Origin: Dyella_A sp049445995
GTDB taxonomy: Bacteria > Pseudomonadota > Gammaproteobacteria > Xanthomonadales > Rhodanobacteraceae
NCBI RefSeq assembly: GCF_049445995.1
Contig: NZ_JBMSDZ010000017.1
Location: 1 to 64,000, forward strand
Length of the DNA: 64,000 nt
Direction of reading: 5' to 3'
The translations under genes were made by a program, and so were the position numbers. Below the pieces are notes generated by a model that did not search any database, was not told where the DNA came from, and was given only the letters and a program-made list of their open reading frames with translations. This document shows positions 59,024 to 64,000 of the stretch, piece after piece. Every line of letters starts with the position of its first letter. Position 1 is the stretch's first letter.

Positions 59024-59968
59024 TCAGCCCAGTGCCGCTTCCAGCTCCGGGATGATCTTGAACAGATCGCCTACCAGGCCGATGTCCGCCACCTCGAAGA
59101 TCGGCGCCTCGCCGTCCTTGTTGATCGCCACGATGGTGCCGGCGTCCTTGATGCCGGTGAGGTGCTGGATGGCGCCGGAGATGCCGATGGCCATGTACAG
59201 CTCGGGGGCGATGATCTTGCCGGTCTGGCCGACCTGCAGCTCGTTCGGCACGTAGCCGGCATCGACGGCGGCGCGGGAGGCGCCGACGGCAGCACCGATT
59301 TTGTCGGCGAATTTGTAGATGATGTCGAAGTTTTCCTTCGAGCCCACGCCGCGGCCGCCGGACACCACTTTGTTCGCGCTCTGCAGGTCGGGGCGGTCGC
59401 TGGAGCCCTGCTGCAGTTCCACGAAGCGGGTGTGCGAGGGCAGGGCGGCGTCGACGGTGATCGCTTCCACCGGCGCCTTGTTCGCGCCGCTGGCGGCGGC
59501 CGGCCACGAGGCGGTGCGGATGGTGGCGACCACGGCGTGGGCGGGGTTGGCCTCCACGGTGACGATGGCGTTGCCGGCGTAGATCGGCCGCTTGAAGGTG
59601 TGCGGGCTCTCCACGCTCATCACGTCGCTGACCTGGGCCACGCTGAGCAGCGCGGCCACGCGCGGGGCGAGGTCCTTGCCGAAGGTGGTGGAGGGTGCGA
59701 ACACGTGGCTGTAGCCGGCAGCGGCCTTGGCTACCTGGGGTGCCAGCACGGCGGCCAGTGCATGCGCATTCTCCGGCTTGGCAACGGTGAGCACGCGGCT
59801 CACGCCTTCGATGGAGGCGGCTTCGGCGGCGATGGCGTCGACATTGTCGGCCAGCACCAGCACGTCGATGGCTTCGGGCTTGACCGCGACGGCGGCGCTC
59901 ACGGCGCGCGCGGTGGCGGGGTTGAGCTTGCCGTGCAGGTGTTCGGCGATGACGAGGATCTTGCTCAT
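59024..59968 (-). CDS. etfA: Electron transfer flavoprotein alpha subunit
   Basis: 314 residues. It starts MSKILVIAEHLHGKLNPATA. The FAD-binding C-terminal domain includes VVSGGRGVGSKENFDIIYKF, GYVPNELQVGQTGKIIAPEL, AIGISGAIQHLTGIKDAGTI and VAINKDGEAPIFEVADIGLV. It forms a heterodimer with EtfB and feeds electrons from acyl-CoA dehydrogenases to the quinone pool. The long frame upstream of 59968 runs into REP DNA and is not used. A vapBC module separates it from etfB, although the two are normally adjacent. Confidence 0.97.
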   Translation of the reverse strand: MSKILVIAEHLHGKLNPATARAVSAAVAVKPEAIDVLVLADNVDAIAAEAASIEGVSRVLTVAKPENAHALAAVLAPQVAKAAAGYSHVFAPSTTFGKDLAPRVAALLSVAQVSDVMSVESPHTFKRPIYAGNAIVTVEANPAHAVVATIRTASWPAAASGANKAPVEAITVDAALPSHTRFVELQQGSSDRPDLQSANKVVSGGRGVGSKENFDIIYKFADKIGAAVGASRAAVDAGYVPNELQVGQTGKIIAPELYMAIGISGAIQHLTGIKDAGTIVAINKDGEAPIFEVADIGLVGDLFKIIPELEAALG

Positions 59969-59987
59969 GAGTGTCTCCGAATCTTTT

Positions 59988-60061
59988 TGTAGGAGCCCAC
60001 CCTGTGGGCGATGTTCTTGGGTGGGTGCGAAAAAAGCGTCGCCCACAGGGTGGGCTCCTAC
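59988..60061. repeat. Perfect inverted REP pair between etfA and vapC
   Basis: TGTAGGAGCCCACCCTGTGG then GCGA (59988-60011) and its exact inverse (60039-60061) are separated by 27 bases. A transcript would form a very stable 23-base stem. Confidence 0.88.
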
Positions 60062-60091
60062 CTGGGTATGGGGGTTATTTCTGCTCGCGTG

Positions 60092-60487
60092 TCACAACAA
60101 GAGTGTGGAACGGCCTTGTGCATTGAGCAGCGCGACCGCCTTTTGATCAAATGAGACAAAGGTTTCGCCGCCGAGCCATTGTCCCTCGAAAGCGATCACG
60201 CCGTCGGCGAAGTCGCCGCCGGCTTCGAGTATGACCAAGCCCGCTTCAGCGGCTGGCCGATTGGTTTCTGTATTGGCTGCATCGAGCAGTGCCCGGATCG
60301 CACCGGACACGTCCGCAGCGGTGAAGCCGTACACACGACGCAGCACCCAGACGAACTCACATAAACACGGCAGCGCGACCGCGACCAGGTCGGCATCCGT
60401 CAGCAGCTTGGCGGCAATGTCCGCTTGCCTGGCATCGTCGCGCACGACAGCACGAACCAGCACATGGGTGTCGACGGCGACCTTCAC
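60092..60487 (-). CDS. VapC-type PIN-domain toxin
   Basis: 131 residues. All four PIN acids are in place: Asp6 (AVDTHVLVRAV), Glu44 (CLCEFVWVLRR), Asp92/93 region (GGDFADGVIAF) and Asp114 (FVSFDQKAVAL). It is an RNA-cleaving ribonuclease when unchecked. The start overlaps the VapB stop (ATGA). It appears intact. Confidence 0.9.
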   Translation of the reverse strand: MKVAVDTHVLVRAVVRDDARQADIAAKLLTDADLVAVALPCLCEFVWVLRRVYGFTAADVSGAIRALLDAANTETNRPAAEAGLVILEAGGDFADGVIAFEGQWLGGETFVSFDQKAVALLNAQGRSTLLL

Positions 60488-60735
60488 TTGCGGCCAGACC
60501 AGCCCGATGCAGCGGCCTCGTTGATTTCTTCGATGGTGGCAACCTTGGCTGTCCGTCCGGCCAGCAGGCCGACAAAACCGGCCATCGACCCGGCAGGTCG
60601 GGCGGCTCTCAGTGCGGCCCGCCCATCGGGCAGCAGGTCCAGTTCGATCTTCTCGCCGGGCTTGATGCCCAGATGTTGCAGCACCTCCTTGCGAAAGGTG
60701 ACTTGCCCCCGGGCGGTAACGGTCAAGGTGGTCAT
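60484..60735 (-). CDS. VapB-type AbrB-fold antitoxin
   Basis: 83 residues. The AbrB hairpin is TLTVTARGQVTFRKEVLQHL (3-22), followed by GIKPGEKIELDLLPDGRAAL. The C-terminal tail IEEINEAAASGWSGRK would occupy the toxin. The start ATG at 60735 is the family's normal N-terminus. Two 11-base direct repeats lie upstream. Confidence 0.9.
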   Translation of the reverse strand: MTTLTVTARGQVTFRKEVLQHLGIKPGEKIELDLLPDGRAALRAARPAGSMAGFVGLLAGRTAKVATIEEINEAAASGWSGRK

Positions 60736-60753
60736 GCGGGTGTTCTCGATATC

Positions 60754-60782
60754 CTGAAACGCATGGTAATGCTGAAATGCAT
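60754..60782 (-). promoter_or_regulatory. Direct repeats upstream of vapBC
   Basis: CTGAAACGCAT (60754-60764) and CTGAAATGCAT (60772-60782) are 18 bases apart and end 19 bases before the vapB start. They are a candidate autoregulatory site. Confidence 0.5.
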
Positions 60783-60850
60783 TATTCGCAAACGCACCGG
60801 ATCGGTGTCGGCAGAAGATCGACAGACGATCCATGGATCGTGGTCGATGG

Positions 60851-60997
60851 GCAGGAGCCCGCCCCCCGATCGAGTCGAGGGCAGGCTCTGTGGGCGATGC
60901 ATTTTCCGCACATCACACATCAAGAGCGTCGCCCACAGGGTGGGCTCCTACAGGGGTGGCATCTGGGTGCTTTTGTGGGAGCGACTTCAGTCGCGAC
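60851..60997. repeat. REP cluster between vapB and etfB
   Basis: Three elements: the 46-base type also found inside nrdJb (60851-60896), an inverse CCCACAGGGTGGG type (60929-60952), and a TGTGGGAGCGACTTCAGTCG type (60974-60997). With 59988-60061 they bracket the vapBC insertion. Confidence 0.85.
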
Positions 60998-61048
60998 GCT
61001 GTGGGTGGGGCGGTCGGGGCTGAAAGCCTCTCCTGCAGGGGTGAGGGG

Positions 61049-61795
61049 TTACAGCAGGCCTTTCTGCTTGAGGGCGGCGACCAGTTCGGCGGCGTCCTTG
61101 ACCATCACGCCCTTGCTGCGCCTGGGCGGCGCGGCGTAGTGGGTGGTGGTGAGATGGTCGTGCGACTCCACGCCCAGCGAGGCGAACTCGATCGTGTCGA
61201 TCGGCTTGGACTTGGCCTTCATGATGTCCGGCAGCTTGATGAAGCGCGGCTCGTTGAGGCGCAGGTCGGTGGTGACCACGGCGGGCAGTTCGGCCTCGAT
61301 CACTTCCAGGCCGGCGTCCACTTCGCGGGTCACGGTGGCCTTGCCGTTGGCGATCTCCAGCTTGCTGGCGAAGGTGGCCTGCGGACGGTCCCACAGCGCG
61401 GCCAGCATCTGCCCGGTCTGGTTGGCGTCGTCGTCGATCGCCTGCTTGCCCATCAGCACCAGGCCGGGCTGCTCCTTTTCCACCAGCTTGAGGAAGGCGC
61501 GCGCGGCGCTGAGCGGCTGCACGGCCTCGCTGGTGACCACGTGGATGGCGCGGTTGGCGCCCATCGCCAGGCCGTTGCGCAGGTGCGCGGTGAGGTCGGC
61601 CGGGCCGATGCCCACCACCACCACCTCGTCGGCCACGCCTTTCTCGCGCAGGCGCAGTGCTTCTTCCAGCGCGATGTCGTCGAACGGGTTGGCGGAGAGC
61701 TTCACGCCGTCGGTCACCACGCCGGTGCCGTCGGGCTTGACCTGGATGCGCACGTTGTAGTCCACGACGCGCTTGTAGCCGACCAGAATCTTCAT
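61049..61795 (-). CDS. etfB: Electron transfer flavoprotein beta subunit
   Basis: 248 residues. It starts MKILVGYKRVVDYNVRIQVK. NPFDDIALEEALRLREKG and VLMGKQAIDDDANQTGQMLA (the beta-subunit AMP-binding signature region) are clear. It partners EtfA. It lies upstream of the vapBC module on the same strand, so the ancestral etfB-etfA operon has been split by about 1.1 kb. Confidence 0.97.
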   Translation of the reverse strand: MKILVGYKRVVDYNVRIQVKPDGTGVVTDGVKLSANPFDDIALEEALRLREKGVADEVVVVGIGPADLTAHLRNGLAMGANRAIHVVTSEAVQPLSAARAFLKLVEKEQPGLVLMGKQAIDDDANQTGQMLAALWDRPQATFASKLEIANGKATVTREVDAGLEVIEAELPAVVTTDLRLNEPRFIKLPDIMKAKSKPIDTIEFASLGVESHDHLTTTHYAAPPRRSKGVMVKDAAELVAALKQKGLL

Positions 61796-61971
61796 TCACG
61801 TTTCCTAGGGAGTTGCGGGCCGCCGGGGCCTGGAATCGAACGAACATTCTAACCCGAGTGTGCGATCCGTGCGCCCGCGTATGGATGTCGCACACGAAAT
61901 CGGCCCGGAGCGGCCCTCCCTCCGCCGTCGTGTTTCGGGAGGCGGCGGAGGTATGCCGTCGGTTTGCCCGG

Positions 61972-64000
61972 TCAATCGCGTCGCGCGTAGGGGAAGGCGC
62001 GATCGTCCGGCGGCGCTTCGCCGCAGAGCTGGCCAGCGGTTTCCGTTCGATATCCGCCGTGATGCGCGGCAAGCAGGAAGATGCGTTCGATCGCATGGGC
62101 CAGCGTGCCGTCCACCTGGTTCACCTCGATTTCGAATTCGTCGATGCCGAGATGCGCATCGAACAGCGGACGCAGGGCGTCCAGTCGCATCCAGAACATG
62201 CTGCCGGCGATGAACCGATCATGCTCCACGTCCGGCTGGGCGAGTCCAAGCCGCGCTGCGAGGTACTCGACATGGTGGCGATTGGCGCCCCAGTAATAAT
62301 GCAGCGGCTGGATATGGCCATCCGCGGCCACCAGCCCCAGCGCAGCGTCCTCGCCGAAGGCCTCGAAAATCCGCTGCGCGCGTTGCGGCGCGAGCAGCCC
62401 GTCGAGCAACTCCCGTCGCCAGGTCTCGCCATCCTGTCGGTGCACGGAGCGTTTGGTGTGCAGCTTCAGCACCACCTCGACGCCTTCGTCGAGCAGCCGG
62501 TCGGCCAGGCGGAGGAAGGGCAGGATGTCGCGGCCGCGGTTCTCGCTCGTCACGATCTCGCCGTCGATGCGGGCACGCGTCATGGCCTGGAGCACGGCTT
62601 CGGCCTTGTCCGGCGTGGTGGTCACGATCAGGCGCCAGTCGAGCTTTGATGCGATCAACCGATCGAGCATCTCGCCGAGTACCTCGGGATACCAGGCGTG
62701 GATCACCACGCAGGGGCGAGTGTCCCGTGCTGCCTGAGGCAGCATCGCCGCGCGCGTGGCGTGCAGCCACGCATGCCCGAGCCGGGCGTCGGGTTCCAGC
62801 ACGGCGCCCTCGGCCCACTCGTTCCATGCGTTGACGAACACCAGCGGCGGCCGCCCGGCCGGTTGCGTGGTGCCGGCGTGGGCGATGCTTCGGCGCAGCC
62901 ATTCGCCGTAGGCGCGTGGCGACGCATGCATGAACACGCGACCTCGGCCGGATCGACGCGGCTCGTTGTCCCATCCGGGATTGACGGTCGGGTAGAGCGG
63001 AAAGCGGGCCCGCGGCGGGTCGGCAGCGGCCAGCTCGCGCCAGTCGTGGATATCGCCATGGAAGTCCGGGTTGATCAGCCGGAAGCGGTCGGTGATCGGC
63101 CTGGGCGTGATGTTGTTGGGGGGGAAAGCCACGGCCGCGTCGAAGCCGATATCTGCCGGATCGACGTTGTCGAAGCTCTGCACATAGACGAGGTGGATGT
63201 CGCCGATGCCATGCTCACGGCACCACCGGCGCCAGCGCTGGGCGGTGTTGCGGGGCTCGGGCAGCAAGCCCGGGCGGTACACCAGCAGCAGGGGCTTGCC
63301 GTCCACCCGCAGATAGCGCGGGTCGCGCAGGTACGGCGCCACGTGCGCGATAAAGGCGAGGTCGTCCTGTGCGCTGTGGCGCTGGGCGATCAGCACCTGG
63401 TCGGCGCGGCCGTCCCAGCGCCGCGACCAGTTCTCGTTCGCCCAGCACAGGCAGATCGGAAGATCCAGCGCGGGGTCGTCCAGCCACTGCCGCAACGGCT
63501 GCTCCAGCAGGGTTTTCCCGGCAAACCAGTAGAAGTAGCTGCAGAACGCGCCGATGCCGTACTCGCGGGCAAGCTGCATTTGCCGGCGCATGGCGTCGGG
63601 CAGGCGCAGGTCGTAGAAGCCGAGGCTGCCGGGCAACCGGGGCTGCACGTGGCCTTCGAACTGCGGCAGGGCGCGCGTCACGTTGTGCCACTCGGTGAAG
63701 CCCTCGCCCCACCAGGCGTCGTTTTCGGGGATCGGGTGGAACTGCGGCAGGTAGAACGCGACCACGGTGGCCGGCAGCGGATCGGGCAAGGCGACGACGC
63801 TGTGCTCGCGGTAGCCGAGCGCGCGACCGCCGGCGTGATGGCGCGGTCGCCGCAGCGGGGCGTCTGCCGACGCCGGCTGGCCCCGCGGACCCGGCGGGAC
63901 CAGTCCGGCAAGGCGATCGAGGAATCGCTGGCGCCAGCGGTCGCGAACGGCCGTCGGCAGCGGAAGCAGGCGGAACCCGCTTCGCAGGAGAGAGTACAGG
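61972..64000 (-). CDS. WbsX/GH99-like and RgpF-type glycan enzyme, 5' end outside the window
   Basis: The frame is open from the stop at 61972 to the window edge, so the N-terminus is missing. A linker (LRSGFRLLPLPTAVRDRWRQ) precedes the WbsX/GH99-like domain (VVAFYLPQFHPIPENDAWWG; EGFTEWHNV; CLCWANENWSRRWDG; VFVNAWNEWAEGAVLEPD). A C-terminal rhamnan-synthesis-F (RgpF)-like domain follows (VVIHAWYPEVLGEMLDRL; VTSENRGRDILPFLRL; VLKLHTKRSVHRQDG). Such proteins occur in O-antigen and rhamnan loci and are probably glycosyltransferases. It suggests that the polysaccharide region continues beyond etfB. Confidence 0.85.
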   Translation of the reverse strand, partial: LYSLLRSGFRLLPLPTAVRDRWRQRFLDRLAGLVPPGPRGQPASADAPLRRPRHHAGGRALGYREHSVVALPDPLPATVVAFYLPQFHPIPENDAWWGEGFTEWHNVTRALPQFEGHVQPRLPGSLGFYDLRLPDAMRRQMQLAREYGIGAFCSYFYWFAGKTLLEQPLRQWLDDPALDLPICLCWANENWSRRWDGRADQVLIAQRHSAQDDLAFIAHVAPYLRDPRYLRVDGKPLLLVYRPGLLPEPRNTAQRWRRWCREHGIGDIHLVYVQSFDNVDPADIGFDAAVAFPPNNITPRPITDRFRLINPDFHGDIHDWRELAAADPPRARFPLYPTVNPGWDNEPRRSGRGRVFMHASPRAYGEWLRRSIAHAGTTQPAGRPPLVFVNAWNEWAEGAVLEPDARLGHAWLHATRAAMLPQAARDTRPCVVIHAWYPEVLGEMLDRLIASKLDWRLIVTTTPDKAEAVLQAMTRARIDGEIVTSENRGRDILPFLRLADRLLDEGVEVVLKLHTKRSVHRQDGETWRRELLDGLLAPQRAQRIFEAFGEDAALGLVAADGHIQPLHYYWGANRHHVEYLAARLGLAQPDVEHDRFIAGSMFWMRLDALRPLFDAHLGIDEFEIEVNQVDGTLAHAIERIFLLAAHHGGYRTETAGQLCGEAPPDDRAFPYARRD

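Noticed and set aside
35003..61800. Insertion sequences or transposase genes explaining the island
   Set aside because: No transposase motifs, terminal inverted repeats with target duplications or integrase genes were found; homologous recombination at metB and etfA is a simpler explanation.

Overview
The window is high-GC DNA from a gammaproteobacterium, most likely of the Rhodanobacteraceae/Xanthomonadaceae group. The evidence is a split class II ribonucleotide reductase (nrdJa/nrdJb), a metB...etfA-flanked lipopolysaccharide locus as known from Xanthomonas, xanA/xanB-type sugar genes, and many GTAG-type REP palindromes. The assignment rests on gene content and remembered synteny, not on a search. 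I see no rRNA, tRNA, CRISPR array or intact insertion sequence.

Left part (1-35 kb). A minus-strand run holds a phosphate-binding-protein/LysM fusion, a HAD phosphatase and a leucyl aminopeptidase, followed by a DegQ-type protease. Divergent from it is nrdJa, whose coding region is interrupted by two inteins with homing-endonuclease motifs. A histone H1/AlgP-like lysine-alanine protein follows, then nrdJb, which carries a REP element inside its reading frame. Next come a fatty-acyl ligase/acyltransferase pair, a GH30 glycosidase, a spermidine-synthase-like protein, pilU, two DUF4398-type envelope proteins, cystathionine beta-synthase, glmS, a DedA protein, and the nucleotide-sugar genes manB/xanA, manC/xanB and rmlBACD. 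Two toxin-antitoxin (TA) modules (Phd-zeta, MazEF) and the relic of a third (HigBA) lie just before metB.

Island (36.2-53.5 kb). The last codons of metB mark an abrupt change to AT-rich DNA. The plus-strand half encodes an ABC O-antigen exporter (Wzm/Wzt with a C-terminal carbohydrate-binding domain), a poly-G-tract acetyltransferase, a methyltransferase with a tandem-repeat coiled coil, two large glycosyltransferases, a multi-spanning membrane protein and a lipoprotein. The minus-strand half is a seven-gene operon of normal GC. It contains a HAD-UbiA fusion, DprE1-like and DprE2-like enzymes, an epimerase, a methyltransferase, an FAD oxidoreductase and a GtrA protein. Together these look like a polyprenyl-phosphate D-arabinose (or ribose) pathway of the kind known from mycobacterial arabinan synthesis.

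Right flank (53.6-61.8 kb). Between this operon and the intact etfA lies a graveyard of TA modules: hicBA intact, mqsR and a parE-like toxin each broken by one lost base, and several truncated or fused relics. It also holds two DUF4143 ATPase remnants and two degraded copies of etfA. An intact vapBC module with REP elements on both sides separates etfA from etfB. The window ends inside a large WbsX/RgpF-type glycan enzyme. TA modules and their relics therefore cluster on both shoulders of a variable surface-polysaccharide locus.
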